A stretch of DNA of 64,000 bases. Source: Macrothele yani. Its lineage: Eukaryota > Arthropoda > Arachnida > Araneae > Macrothelidae. Numbering within the stretch: the first letter of the stretch is position 1; every line of letters begins with the position of its first letter. A model generated the notes under the pieces. The model had not been told where the DNA came from and did no database searches. It saw only the letters and a list, made by a program, of their open reading frames with translations. The DNA lies in the NCBI GenBank assembly GCA_039090855.1, contig CM076997.1, positions 159,928,709 through 159,992,708 on the forward strand. Direction: 5' to 3'. Positions 22,531-33,902 of this stretch are shown here, piece after piece. A program made the translations under genes and the position numbers.

Positions 22531-23512
22531 CTATACTCAGGGCAAAGGTAACCTGATAATGGCTTTAAGCTACAGCGTGTGTACTTCCACTGCATATTAT
22601 AGTTCCAGTTGAAAAGCCCATGTTCGAGTTTGAACTGATAGCTAAAAATGAACATGGATATATAGAGGTATTAAATGTTGTACCTACATGTACTTTATAA
22701 AAATCAAGATCCCAATTTCGGTCGCGCTTCTGAAAAATGCAAATATTCGCATTTTAGAGACGTCATTATCACTTGTGTTTTGCTTCAGATCAGATCAGAT
22801 CAGATCATATGTAGAGGATTTTAGAAAGAGAGTGTCTGACCCCAAGTCTTAAACAACTCTTAGAAATAGGAAGCTAGGAGATTTGGGCTAGAGTGCCCGA
22901 TAGGAAAGTGACACGGAAGCGAGGTAGAAAGGGGTAGGAAGACGCCCTTATTTATTACCGTGGGGCCACTACCCGGGGTCCGACGACTTAACGTGCCCAT
23001 CCGACGCACGGCGGGTATTTAGTGGTTCGAACGTTCGTACCTGCCCAGGATCGAACCTGAGGTAATCTCCACGGCAGTCACGAACGCTGACCACTAGGCC
23101 ACCCGCGGCCCGTGTTTTACTTCAGAGAGACTATGCAGTATACACGGAAGAATATTTTCTGCGAGCGGGAGGGGAGAATTGTGTTAGCCTGAGGGTAAGT
23201 GGGGAAATAATTGTTTGGCGATTAAGCTTGCTCCTTTCTTCGTATTTACTGTTTTGAAATACTCATTCAGAAATCGTTTGTCTGGTGGTCAGCAAGGTTG
23301 AGAAGATGTGAGGGTTGAGGGGTGACATCGTGATGGAACGACGCCGGAAGTTTCCTTTTGTCTTTTCTTAAGTCACCCTTAGGGAGAAGGGTACCTGCTA
23401 CAAGACACCTCATTAATGCGTGGAAAAATACGGATACACAAGAGATATCTTATCGGTGAATCGGTTTCACGGCATTAACAGTGTAATCAGGTTAGCTGTG
23501 CCCCGAGTATAC
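22531..23512 (-). mobile_element. MITE family M, copy A
   Basis: The left end is CTATACTCAGGG. The right end on the minus strand is GTATACTCGGGG. TAACCTGA-type blocks follow at both ends, giving terminal inverted repeats of about 40 bp. It aligns in reverse orientation with copy B (28576-29876) along its length, apart from a SINE here and a foldback there. It has no coding frame. The orientation given is relative to copy B. Confidence 0.7.
22790..23111 (-). mobile_element. SINE-B, second tRNA-derived family
   Basis: On the minus strand the head reads GTGGCCTAGTGGTCAGCG (A box) and CAGGTTCGATCCTGGG (B box). The tail at 22790-22810 is an (ATCTG)n microsatellite and not poly-A. It is flanked by GTGTTTTGCTTCAGA (22775-22789) and GTGTTTTACTTCAGA (23112-23126), a 15-bp duplication with one mismatch. 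MITE copy B has the uninterrupted site near 28955-28975. Confidence 0.82.
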
Positions 23513-23531
23513 AAACTAACGCAAAACAAAG

Positions 23532-23536
<5 letters not shown>

Positions 23537-23573
<37 letters not shown>

Positions 23574-23606
23574 AAGATAAAGAGAGAGAGAGAGAGAGAG
23601 AGAGAA
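23537..23606. repeat. (GA)n microsatellite
   Basis: Two GA runs separated by AAAGAAAGATAA. Coding frames drawn through it on either strand are artefacts of the repeat. Confidence 0.9.
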
Positions 23607-25830
23607 ATTGTGTTTCTTCTAGGAAGCAAAACGAGAATGGGGGCCGTAGAAGTGTGCTCCGATGCTTTTCTACCAATGTCCGGCTAGATTCTAGCAGAGT
23701 GTTTAACTGCGCAAACTCTAATGCCCCCGAGGCAGAGCAGTAATAGATTGTGCTTACGGGAAGCAGAATTAAATGCTGTACATGAGCTGTGTGTGAAAAT
23801 CCTTGAACGTTTAACTTCAAGGAAAAGCAAAATGTTTTCTATGCCGTAATGGTGTATTTCAGAAGATATAATCACAATTTAAATCAATACGTTTTCAATA
23901 TGATCTTCATACTCATAGAAGTTTTTTAAATGCAAATTGCTTCGTTTCTCTAATAACATTTCTTGAAAAACGGTGGGTAGAACACGTGCTCATGTGATCC
24001 TACAGAGAATCCGCCACTGGTATAACCCCATAGGAAAACCCAAAGAAAGCAATGTCAGGTATTTTCAATGACTTCGTATGTAAGCTTAGGGAATCTATTC
24101 GACAGTATTTCCAAAAGTGCTTGGTTCTCCCGTTCTTCGTTCGTCAACAGTACTTCAACTTCTCAAAACCTTTTTGTGCTATGCTGAGAAGATTCTGGAA
24201 GATGGTGGATCATTTTTCAGACTTGTTCGGAAATCTCCTCACTTGTTCAATAGATTTTGTTTCCTAAAACTAACATTTTAGACTGCTTTCCCCTGGGAGT
24301 AGCCATTTTGAACACAGATACTTGTGATGGATCGGTAGCGCCATCTGTTGATAAGCAACCGAAATTTCTAGAAACAGTTTGAGTTAACAAATGAAGTATT
24401 TGTAATATCATTGCTTTCATTTCAATTATTTTTTGAAATGTTTCAAATACTTTCGGTCTAGCTTGTACAAAAAATGCATTTAGTGCTAGAAACAAAAATA
24501 ACAAAAATAAAACGCTGTATAACGACGTATGGTACAAAAAATATACTTCCTTGTTAAACAGAAGATACGCAATAGGAGACTGCGAAACTGCGAATCTGTT
24601 TAAGTTTCGTACGTACTGTATATATGTTACGGGTCTGTTACTAGGAATTCCAACGATAAAGATTTTCCCTCGCTTTCAGAACTCAGCTTCGGTAATTTCA
24701 ATTAGAAGAAAAATAAAATCTGGAAACGAATCAAATTTTCCAAGTCTGTTTATGTATTTGCTTAGTTTAGGAAATAAATATGGCATTTCAGGGGCACAAC
24801 GCATCGTTGATGGTCGCGTGGTTGGACATTGAGTGACGTTGAGTTTGACAGTCTCTATATATTGAAGTGTGGGAAATCGCGGTGTGCACATAACCAAGAC
24901 GATCCTTACATCTATCAAAGCCTCTTCTCCGGAAGCGTCGTCAAACCTTATCGTGAGTTCGTTTCGGTAAATATGGCAGACAAGCAAATGGAAAGCGAAC
25001 AAAATAACTTTCCATCACACCGCAAAACGAATTGCTGCATGCATTGAATGCAAACATGTCAGCCACATGGATTAAATAAGTCCCTTCGATATATTTATGG
25101 AGCTTCTGGAATTTAGCAACAAATGATTTACTTTTGCATTTTCCGAAACATCGGACAGAATCCAAGATATTTCGAATCACTCATCTTCTTCTCTCAGATT
25201 TTTATCTTTACTTTTGTATCACTTTATTTTTTTTATGTACTTCTTATTATTCTTGTACCACTGCAGTCTTCATTATTTTAGAATTACTTCCAGAAATCCC
25301 GCGTTTGCGCTCCGATATTACAACTCAAAATTCGGTACTGAGGATTTATTCTTTGCTTTCTAATGTCGACTATATTTGCATGAACATGCGATGGGAACAA
25401 AAATGTCTTTCCTAACATTTTCTGATTGACATGAATATTTCAAAACAAGCAAGAAAAAGATGGATTTTTATTGTGTTTTTAATAACTTTTCCGGCAACAT
25501 TTTACTTACAGTCGAAGTATTGGGAACATATTTCTTTCTTCCGCTGTCCGTGTTCTATAAAAAGTAAATGTATTTTTAGATTTCTTAGGATTCTCAGGAA
25601 GCGACGTTCTGCGATAATACAGAGCGTTACTTTGGACTTATAATGCTTTTATACTTCCTGTTTGTCGGTAGGAAAAAGTCATCTCAGATTCGCATTTTAT
25701 TTGACATTCTGAAAGTTTAGGACTTCAAAATCTTCGAAAATTAAGTCAATGAATAACTGTAACTTTACATTTTGGAACTGTTATGTTGAAGTACTTTGAG
25801 TTCCAATAATGAGCCCTATACGCACAACAT
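23607..25830. other. Unassigned AT-rich DNA
   Basis: About 2.2 kb with several 60-110 residue frames on both strands. None shows a recognisable motif or signal. No repeat structure was found. Confidence 0.4.
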
Positions 25831-25832
25831 TA

Positions 25833-27054
25833 CACAGTCGAGTCACATTATTGTGATCACCTCCTACTTTTGACGTCAACAGCACGTAGCCAATGAAAAA
25901 AGGCAGATGTCGTGAGCTGACTTGGAGGGTACATAAGGTGTGCTGTAGGCATTCTAAAAACACATCACTCGTTGCTGTCATGGATAAAAGGAGCGATTTA
26001 TCAGATTTGCAAAAAGGGATGATTATCGGCTTTCGGGCCAAGGGCGGCAGTATTTCTGAAACAGCGCAGTTTGTGAACTGTTAGCGTGCTCCTTGTGGTT
26101 AAAGTGTATCGTGTTTGGAGAAATGGCAACATTACGAATAAACGACGTGGAAACTGCCAGAGCAAAACGTTCCATTGATGTGTGAGCTGAGCGTCAGCTT
26201 CGAAGGTGCGTGAGTGCCGATAGACACGCTACAGTGGAGTAACTCACTTGCCGAATGAACCAGGGGGCTACCGGAAGTGTGTCTAAAACGACATTTCAGC
26301 GAACCCTGCTGCGTATGGGGCTCCGATGCAGATTGATTGTCATTGCACCTATGCTAACGTAGGTGAATCGGCAGAAAAGGCTTACATTTGCACTGCAATG
26401 CCGGAATTGAACTTCCGCTTATTGGACAAAGATTGCCTTCTCCTATGAGTAACGTTTTCTGCTTCATCGAACGAATGGACGTTGGTGCATTAAGGCGAGA
26501 AACATCGGAAAACAAACATTCTTCAACCATTGCTGGAATAACACAAGCTCGTGGGGGCAGCGTTATGGTCTGGGGAATGTTTTCGTGGCATTCTCTGGAT
26601 CCACTCATACCTGTGGAAGGTACTATGGACCGAATTCGTAATGAATCCATCCTTGCAGACCACGGACACCCATACATGCTGATTGTCTTCCCTGGGGCAG
26701 ATGGGATCTTCCAGCACGACAATGGGACATGTCACACAGCTAGAAATGTCCTAGAGTGGTTGGAAGAGCACGATGAAGACTTCAAAGTACTTCCCTGTCT
26801 CCCTAATTCCCCAGACTTAAACCCAATTGAGCATCTGTGGGACCACCTCGATCGTGTTATTCGCTCTGTGGATTCTCCACCAAACATCTTCCAGCAGCTG
26901 TCAGATGCACTGCAGTCAGCATGGCTCCACATACCTGTGAACACCTTCCAGCACATTATTGAGTCAATCCCAGCCCGTCTAGCTGGTGTCCGCGCTGCAC
27001 ACGGCAGTTCCTCTGGATATTAGCTGGTGGTCACAATAATGTGACTCGATCGTG
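25833..27054 (+). mobile_element. Tc1-like transposon E with TA duplication
   Basis: The left end is CACAGTCGAGTCACATTATT. The right end on the minus strand is CACGATCGAGTCACATTATT. Both are flanked by TA (25831-25832 and 27055-27056). Length is 1222 bp. Confidence 0.9.
25980..27023 (+). pseudogene. Tc1 transposase E, decayed N-terminal half
   Basis: The start MDKRSDLSDLQKGMIIGFRA at 25980 matches the N-terminus of transposon A. A stop follows at QFVNC and the DNA-binding half is scrambled by shifts and stops to about 26390. The segment 26388-27023 is open. It carries GGSVMVWGMFSWHS, FQHDNGTCHTARN, SPDLNPIEHLWDHLDR and IESIPARLAGVRAAHG. The first catalytic aspartate block is not recognisable: the site reads NVFCFIERMD where SDESRF is expected. 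Confidence 0.82.
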
Positions 27055-27094
27055 TAGAATTACCGTACATTAAAAAAAATAGATGCTTTCAAAC

Positions 27095-27964
27095 AAATTG
27101 TAGAAACAATAGCTGATTCACAAAAACTTTAACCAAAATGAACTCTAAAAATGATTTAATTTGCAATTTAAAATAAACTAAAAGACACGGGCAAGATTTT
27201 TCACAGCCGCGATGGCCGCATCATCAGGCCCAATCAGCAATACTGGTGTGCAGGTACAGTATTATACAGTTATCCCCCAATTCCCACAATGCATATCGAG
27301 ATAAAATCAAGATGGCAGACGGCAGTATGATTAACTCGAGACTATTACAAAGGTAGTACATCAACCTTATTAGATCTTAACCTTGCCAATAGTGTTTTCC
27401 ATGTAGAGTTTACAAGGAACGGCACTTACGCATTGCAACACATATCAGAAAAATGCAAAAAGTAAAGTCTGTTAATTACTAGCAGATGCAATAATCCTAG
27501 TCCCGTCTCAGTCGAGGTAAAAAGTTCCGTTCGCCAGAGTCCTGGTAAGTGATGTTGAAATAGTTGTCAAACAAGAGAGTATTCATATTCCGCAATTCGT
27601 AAGCCAATAGTCCTTAAAGTGGAACCTTTGAAACATATGTCCTTGTACTATTGGCAGGGTTAAAAACTCATAATGATGATGTGCTACCTTTGTATAATAG
27701 TCTCGGGTTAATCATACTGCTATTTGGCATCTTGAATTTATCTCGCTATGCATTGTGGTAATTAGGTGCAAACTATATGATTCTGTACCTGTACACCAGT
27801 ATTGTTGATTGGGCCTCATGATGCGGCCGTCGCAGCTGTGAAAGATCTTACCTGTGTCTTTTAGTTGATTTTAAATTGTAAATAAAATCATTTTTAGCTC
27901 TGCAGTTTAATTCGGCGAAAGGTTTTGTGAATCGTGCCCCTGACAGCTATTGTTTTTACAATTT
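27095..27964. mobile_element. Foldback element FB1
   Basis: Arms of about 305 bp (27095-27400 and 27643-27964) are imperfect reverse complements. Shared blocks include AACAATAGCTG, CTAAAAATGATTT, CAACTAAAAGACAC and TACTGGTGT.CAGGTACAG. The arms share the signature GCATCATCA.GCC.AAT with FB2 (29038-29650), and both contain a CTGATGA-hairpin-GAAA motif. No coding frame is present. Confidence 0.75.
27188..27232 (-). ncRNA. Hammerhead-like motif in FB1 left arm
   Basis: On the minus strand GGGC is followed by CTGATGA, TGC, a GGCC/GGCT stem with ATCGC loop, then GTGAAAAATC. The GCCC downstream can pair with the leading GGGC. The right-arm copy has CTCATGA in place of CTGATGA. Folding is by eye only, and extra unpaired bases flank the stem. 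Confidence 0.35.
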
Positions 27965-28460
27965 ACTTGAACCTTTAGAAAGGGGATATTATTGATGTAA
28001 TCGATGCTTTCATATGGTACATAAATATCCGAGGGAGGATGTCCCTGGTGCTTCTCAAGATAGGGCACAAAAATCATTGCTTTTAATATGATTAAAACTG
28101 GAATTGAAATTTCTGCCCAGATTCTGTTGCTCTTAAAATTCGAATTTCTTCTTCAAAATGTTCAAGCGATATTAGTTGCTACATTCAGAAATGAAGACCG
28201 TCCAACTAAAGAAGAACCACGGCCTTTATCGACATCAACGAGGCCCAGTTTTCTTTAGTATGCTGCAAGATATGTCGTTTTTGTTTTGCTGAAGATTCTC
28301 TGAGGGCTATTCGATCATTACTGTGACTGCGAGCCATGACTGCTAGCTGCATTTGGTCGGTTCGTCTGATAGGTCCGAACTCCGAAGCAGTTGCGAAAAG
28401 ATGCACAAACATATTTATATATAAAAAAATCTGCCGGATATGATTACTAATTTAATATAG
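27965..28460. other. Unassigned DNA
   Basis: About 0.5 kb between FB1 and the GIN-like left end. The 68-residue minus-strand frame at 28206-28412 has no recognisable motif. Confidence 0.35.
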
Positions 28461-29009
28461 TAGTTACGTTATCGCGAATGTCAGAAATTAGGCATTGTAT
28501 AGAATGCCTAGGAAATCTGTAGAATGCCGAAAATGGGACGGCAAAGTATGATAAGCTTAACATTTCACACATTTCCTATACTTGGGTCAACGTTAACCTG
28601 ACTACACTGCTAATGCTATGAAACCAATTTATCGACAAGATATATCTTGTGTTTCAGTATTTCTCTGCTCACTAATGGGGAGCCATGTGTCGTGGACCTT
28701 TTCCCTTAAGGGGGACTTAGGCAAGACAAAATGAAACTTCCCGCGTTCCATCATGATGTCTCCCTTCAAACCTCACACCTTCTCAACCTTGCCGACCATC
28801 AGACAAACGATTTCTGAATGAGTATTTTAAAACAGTAAACACAAAGAAAAGAGCAAGCTTAATGACCGCTAAGCCATTATCTCCTATTTACCCTCAAGCT
28901 AACACAATTCACCTCTCCCGCTCTCAGTAAATATCCCCGGTGTATACTGTGTAGCCTCTCTGAAGCAAAACAGAAGTGACAATGACGTCACCAAAATGCG
29001 AATATTTGT

Positions 29010-29656
29010 CATAAAAACAAAGTTTTCGTGCTAATACGATAAACTCATAACCAATTATACTGTTGAAGAACGATTCAAAAATATTTAAGCCCTACTTCAG
29101 AAGTAAATTAGAATGGATTTATTTACATTCTAAAAGACTAAAAACGTTAAAAGTCAAGATATTTCGCAGACCACATTGGCTGCATCATCAAGCCTAATAG
29201 TTTGCCAAAAGTACAGAAGCAAGCAGAAAGTTATATAGCCATAAACATTCCCAAGAGTTAATGGGTCCTTTACGGGATCAACTTACTACCTTTTAATGAG
29301 TCCCTTCCTGCATTTTGGAATCCTATTTGGAGGGACCTAACTCAGTCTCTACCTATACCGCGCATATGACGTCAACCTTCAGAAAGCTTGAGGAATGAGT
29401 ACTTTTGCAATCTGGCAATGCCGTAAGGGACCCATTGACTCTTGGGAATGTTTATGACTATATAACTTTCTGCTTGCTTCTGTACTTTTGGCAAACTATT
29501 AGGCTTGATGATGTAGCCAATGTGGTCTGCGAAATATCTCGACTTTTAACGTTTTTAGTCTTTTAGAATGTTAATAAATTCATTTTAATTTACTTCTGAA
29601 GTAGGGCTTGAATGGTTTTGAATCGTTCTTCAACAGTATAATTGGTTATGTGTTTA
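29010..29656. mobile_element. Foldback element FB2 with 12-bp target duplication
   Basis: Arms of about 230 bp (29038-29274 and 29425-29650) are near-perfect reverse complements around a 150-bp spacer. The perfect 12-mer GCGAATATTTGT flanks the insertion at 28998-29009 and 29657-29668. Copy A of the host MITE has the unoccupied site near 22738-22750. A 12-bp duplication matches that of PLE2 and argues for a retrotransposition-type mechanism. Confidence 0.85.
29484..29535 (+). ncRNA. Hammerhead-like motif in FB2 right arm
   Basis: GGCTTGATGAT is followed by GCAG...CTGC enclosing a short CC/GG pair, then GAAATATC. The leading C of the CTGATGA core is T here, so activity is unlikely. The left arm carries the same motif on the minus strand. 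Confidence 0.35.
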
Positions 29657-30029
29657 GCGAATATTTGTATTTCTTAGAGACGCCACCGAAACTGGGATCT
29701 TCATTTTTTCGATGTACGTACGTACGCCATTTAGAACATCTATATATACCTGCGCTTTTTCAGGTCTCAGTTCAAGTTTGAACAGAAGTTTTTTTAACTG
29801 GAACTATATTGTGCAGCGGAAGCACACACTCCGTAGTATTAACTGCATAGTCAGGTTAGCTCTACCCGGAGTATAGTCATTCTAAGCAATGTCAAAAGCA
29901 AATCGATAAAGTATGAAATACTCCTGCCAGTGACTTTTTTTATTTCACGTGTGGGAGGCACGTAATACTCAATGCTCGGGTTAAGCGCCGCCTATGACGT
30001 TTTTTCTTCTTTGGGGGCCACTGTCCGAG

Positions 30030-30375
30030 TTCTTATTCTTGACGTCGATATGGGACAGGATGACTCGCGCAATCTGTTGGCAATTATTATGAGTGTGACA
30101 GAAGGCGGTTTTTACCGACTTTGAACTACTCGAGGAATTTTAAACCAACTCTATGCCAGGTCACGATTCACTTTATGTCCAAAGGACTTACTCAGAGTTG
30201 AAGATGTTCTCGATCACGAAATTCCTCTTAGATCAGCTGCTATCGCTCAATTCACCGGAAGTGGTAAAGGATTCGTGAGGTGTGTGAGCAAGACCAATTG
30301 TCAAAATGTGAGTGCCCTTGTCTCAAAAAGGCAATTACATGTAATTCAAAATGCCATTCTAACCTTCCTTGTTGC
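30030..30375 (+). pseudogene. GIN-type integrase C-terminal tail (KRBA2/SCAND3-like)
   Basis: The frame reads DVDMGQDDSRNLLAIIMSVT, then EGGFYRL, RGILNQLYARSRFTLCPKDL and LDHEIPLRSAAIAQFTGSGK. After a one-base shift comes the cysteine-rich CECPCLKKAITCNSKCHS ending LPCC. This tail of paired cysteines follows the integrase core in KRBA2/SCAND3-like proteins and their GIN transposon ancestors. PLE2 interrupts it after LPCC at 30375, and the sequence resumes at 34030 with AACAAG (NK). The catalytic integrase core itself is not in the window. Identification rests on recalled family appearance, not a search. Confidence 0.5.
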
Positions 30376-30479
30376 CATAGGAAGTCAATTTTTGGTGCTG
30401 AAGGATATTAAGAACACAGTTTGCCGTCTTTACACGATTTAAAAAAAATTACGGTTAAGATGATATATACATTAAAACA

Positions 30480-30519
30480 TGAGCACTTTCAAGTCCACTG
30501 TGGACCCGTCATCAGATGG
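30480..30519 (-). ncRNA. Hammerhead-like motif, PLE2 3' repeat
   Basis: CAT, CTGATGA, one unpaired C, arm GGGTCCA pairing with TGGACTT around a CAG loop, GAAA, a 2-bp AG/CT helix with TG loop, cleavage triplet CTC, then ATG, which pairs with the leading CAT. All conserved core residues are intact. Minimal stem III is known for PLE hammerheads. Confidence 0.5.
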
Positions 30520-30729
30520 TGTGGTTGCACTATGCCCTGGGAGGGTATATATTATATAGTGTGCACACTGACGAAACAGTATGTTTTGGTATGCGCATGC
30601 TCACTACACAATCATGTCGTTTCATTGGATAAGCCGGTATTGTCTCTTTCGCTATAATAGTTACAAAGTAGTTTCCATGGCAACGGTATAATGATAGGGG
30701 TATCGTCGTTACAGCATTCTGTCCTATGT

Positions 30730-32951
30730 TTATGTATCAGTAGGCTTTCTAACAGGAGGATAGATGAACAGGTAGTCGGCGTATGTAACAGTAACATCGT
30801 CCCAGATAGGTTGGTGTTGACCTTTCAGGCATAGTCTTGAAAGGGCGGTGGAGGTGGAGCATGTTTTAACATTGTATCTATGTTCAGAGACACGTAAATT
30901 AATATTGCGACGGGTCGAACCTATGTATATCTGGTCGGTTACATCAGCATTCATAGCTTTTAGTGGGATTGCGTACACACCGAATTTGGAATCATGGGGA
31001 ATCTGATCCCTGTCATTTTCAATATGGGCAAGTATGTTGCACGTTTTTATGCCAAAATCAAAATTAAACGGACTACATGCGTTTTTTAGGGGACAGCAGG
31101 GATGTATGGTAGTTGCCGACATATGAAGTGGTTGGTCTCGTTCTTGGTAATGTTGAGTATGATGCATTAAAGACACGGCACATTATGGAATTAACTGTGG
31201 TAGATGGATAATTATATAATGCTGCAATATCCATAATTTTTGCAACTTCTAGGTCTCTTTGATCGGTTGAGGATGAATGTGTAACCGCTCGGTGAAACAT
31301 AAAGTGAAGGGCTGAGAGTTTTTGCCTGAGTGGGTGGTAGGAGTTATAGGGAATCATAGATATTGTTGCAGTTGGTTTTCTATAAACAGAGTGAGTTACA
31401 TCGTTCGTATTAGGGTTTCTTTCCAACAAGATGTCCAGATAGGGTAATGCATAATTGGTCTCAAATTCCGTAGAAAATTTTATGGAACTGTATTTTGTAG
31501 ACAACAAGGTGGTGAACTCGGTAAGGCTTTCAAGGGTGGACTGCCAAAACAATAGCACATCATCCACGTATCTCAGGTATAAAATAGGTTTCACATAAAA
31601 GTTTGTGAGATCTTGTAACTACAACTCAGATAGAACTGCTGAGAGGGGTGACCCCATAGGGGCCCCTTCCCGTTGACGGTAAATAGTTTCATTAAATCGA
31701 AAAAATGTTCTGTTGTACACTAGTCTTAAGGCATTAACAATGCCTTGAATTTCATTATGGGTATAAGTTTCGTGGGCTGACAACATTTCTTCGATGATAC
31801 GGTGGACAGCAAGCACAGGTACGTTAGGGTATAAGGAAATGATATCTAGTGAGACCATTATAAACTGCGAGCTAGATGGTGTAACAGAATGCATTTTATT
31901 TAAGCTGGACACCGAGTATATGGATGAAGTGGTTAATGGTACTAAACATTTTGCCAATGCTCCCTCGAAGGGCCTAGTTGGACTGGCATATGCCGAAACG
32001 AGGGGGCGTACGGGATTACCTGTTTTATGGGTTTTAAGTTTTCCAAATAATCCGGGAACACGGGGTCCAGGTGGTGGGCGCATAGCTTTAGTGATATTTG
32101 GAGGAAGTAGGCCTGAAGATTTTAACCTGGAAAGGGCCGAAACTGTAGCATTAGTGGGTGCAGATGGTATGTGGAATGTTTGCAATTGCCTGGTTCATTT
32201 TATCAATGTAATCAGTTCTGCTCATTATAATAACTTGGGAGGTCTTGTCCGCACTGATTATGGAGATATCGGGGTTTTGACGCAACTGTCTAAGTTGGTT
32301 CAGTTCATATTTGAGTTTCTTATGTGCAGGATTATTAGTAGATTGGTTATGAATAGTCTTGATGGCTCTAGCTACTTGATGTCTAGCAGCGTCTTGAATA
32401 TTATAAGGGAGCGCTTTAACAATTTTTTCAATCTGTGGAATAAGCTGGATATCATTGCCAACATTGATAGGGTAGGCATACTTAAGTCCTCTATCGAGCG
32501 CACTTTGCTGAACTGGGTGCAGTTGGATACCACTGAGGTTAATGTAGGAAGTTGAGTTCAGGCACTGTAGTTTAGGTAGTGTTCCACGTTTCACAACTCT
32601 ATTGTCAACTTCCTGTGCGACCAGTTGCCGGAGCTTTTTAATATGCGTTTCCCGTATTCTAGCGTCCTCAGATAGGCTTATGGCATTGGTAAATGTCAGA
32701 ATGCTGTCCAGGACAACAGGGTGTGTCCATTTAGCTAAGTTCAAGTGGACATCATATGTTCGTCGTTGTAAATAGTCCAAATATCCTCTTTTTTGCCGAA
32801 TAGTACTGGTGAATCTTTTTGTTTCGGCCGTACGAAGGATTGCCGCATCACGGGGGGAGATTGGCTTTTGCCGAAGTATTAGGAACTTTGGCATGATCCT
32901 CAGATCCCGACAATTAAGTAGGAAGTCCAAGTGCGTCTTCTGAAGAGTCAA
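30730..32951 (-). pseudogene. PLE2 reverse transcriptase and GIY-YIG nuclease
   Basis: Read on the minus strand, an N-terminal PLE domain (32151-32951) ends with ISADKTSQVIIMSRTDYIDK. After a frameshift near 32165 the transcriptase follows: FGKLKTHKTGNPVRPL, MVSLDIISLYPNV and GAPMGSPLSAVLSEL. An in-frame stop lies at 31619-31621, then LRYVDDVLLFWQ (catalytic YVDD near 31559-31570). Another shift near 31100 leads to the GIY-YIG nuclease GVYAIPL, DQIYIGSTRRNINLRVSEHR. The roughly 740-codon total matches a complete PLE protein. All catalytic blocks are present, but two frameshifts and one stop disable it. Confidence 0.85.
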
Positions 32952-33150
32952 TGTGTGCTTTCATTTTCTATGCACTCTCACCAGGTTGTCCATAATGCAA
33001 GAATAAAATGATAGGAAATGATTCTACATACCAAAAAGCGGCTAGGTACCATAGGAAGCCAATTTTTCGTGCTGAAGGATATTAAGAACACAGTTTGCCG
33101 TCTTTACACGATTTAAAAAAATTACGGTTAAAATGATACATACATTAAAA

Positions 33151-33191
33151 CATGAGCACTTTCAAGTCCACTGTGGACCCGTCATCAGATG
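33151..33191 (-). ncRNA. Hammerhead-like motif, PLE2 5' repeat
   Basis: Same sequence and fold as the copy at 30480-30519, in the directly repeated terminal repeat. One motif per repeat would let transcripts be cut to unit length, if active. Confidence 0.5.
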
Positions 33192-33436
33192 GTGTGGTTG
33201 CACTATGCCCTGGGAGGGTATATATTATATAGTGTGCACACTGACGAAACAGTATGTTTTGGTATGCGCATGCTCACTACACAATCATGTCGTTTCATCG
33301 GATCAGCCGGTATTGTCTCTCTCGCTGTAATAGTTACAAAGTAGTTTCCATGGCAACGGTATAATGATAGGGGTATCATCGTTACAGCATTCTACCCTAT
33401 GTTTATGTATCAAAATATTCTGCCCTATGTTTATGT

Positions 33437-33791
33437 ATTCGGTGTGTACGCAATCTTACTAAAAGCTATGAATGTTGATGTAACCGACCAGATATACATA
33501 GGTTCGACCCGTGGCAATATTAATTTACGTGTCTCTGAACATAGATACAATGTTAAAACATGCTCCACCTCCACCGCCCTTTCAAGAATATGCCTGAAAG
33601 GTCAACACCAACCTATCTGGGACGATGTTACTATGTTACATACGCCGACTACCTGTTCATCTATCCTCCTGTTAGAAAGCCTACTGATACAACATAGGAC
33701 AGAATGCTGTAACGACGATACCCCTATCATTATACCGTTGCCATGGAAACTACTTTGTAACTATTACAGCGAGAGAGACAATACCGGCTGA
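33437..33791 (+). pseudogene. Partial GIY-YIG nuclease in inverted PLE2 copy
   Basis: The frame reads GVYAILLKAMNVDVTDQIYI, GSTRGNINLRVSEHRYNV and LSRICLKGQHQPIWDDVT. It duplicates the nuclease end of PLE2 in opposite orientation, diverges by a few substitutions, and then runs into the terminal repeat. It has no transcriptase and was presumably carried as the 5' inverted tail. Confidence 0.8.
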
Positions 33792-33902
33792 TCCGATGAA
33801 ACGACATGATTGTGTAGTGAGCATGCGCATACCAAAACATACTGTTTCGTTAGTGTGCACACTATATAATATATACCCTCCCAGTTCATAGTGCAACCAC
33901 AC

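Larger units (their letters stand above)
28576..29876 (+). mobile_element. MITE family M, copy B
   Basis: The left end is CTATACTTGGGTCAACGTTA. The right end on the minus strand is CTATACTCCGGGTAGAGCTA. A TAACCTGACTA block follows at both ends. The outer parts align with copy A in reverse orientation. The centre is interrupted by the foldback insertion 29010-29656. Confidence 0.7.

Noticed and set aside
23420..23820. Arginine/glutamate-rich or serine/leucine-rich frames on both strands
   Set aside because: These read through a GA microsatellite and have no other content.
31794..32555. 253-residue plus-strand open frame
   Set aside because: It lies antisense to the PLE2 reverse transcriptase, which carries all the recognisable motifs. 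The frame itself has none.
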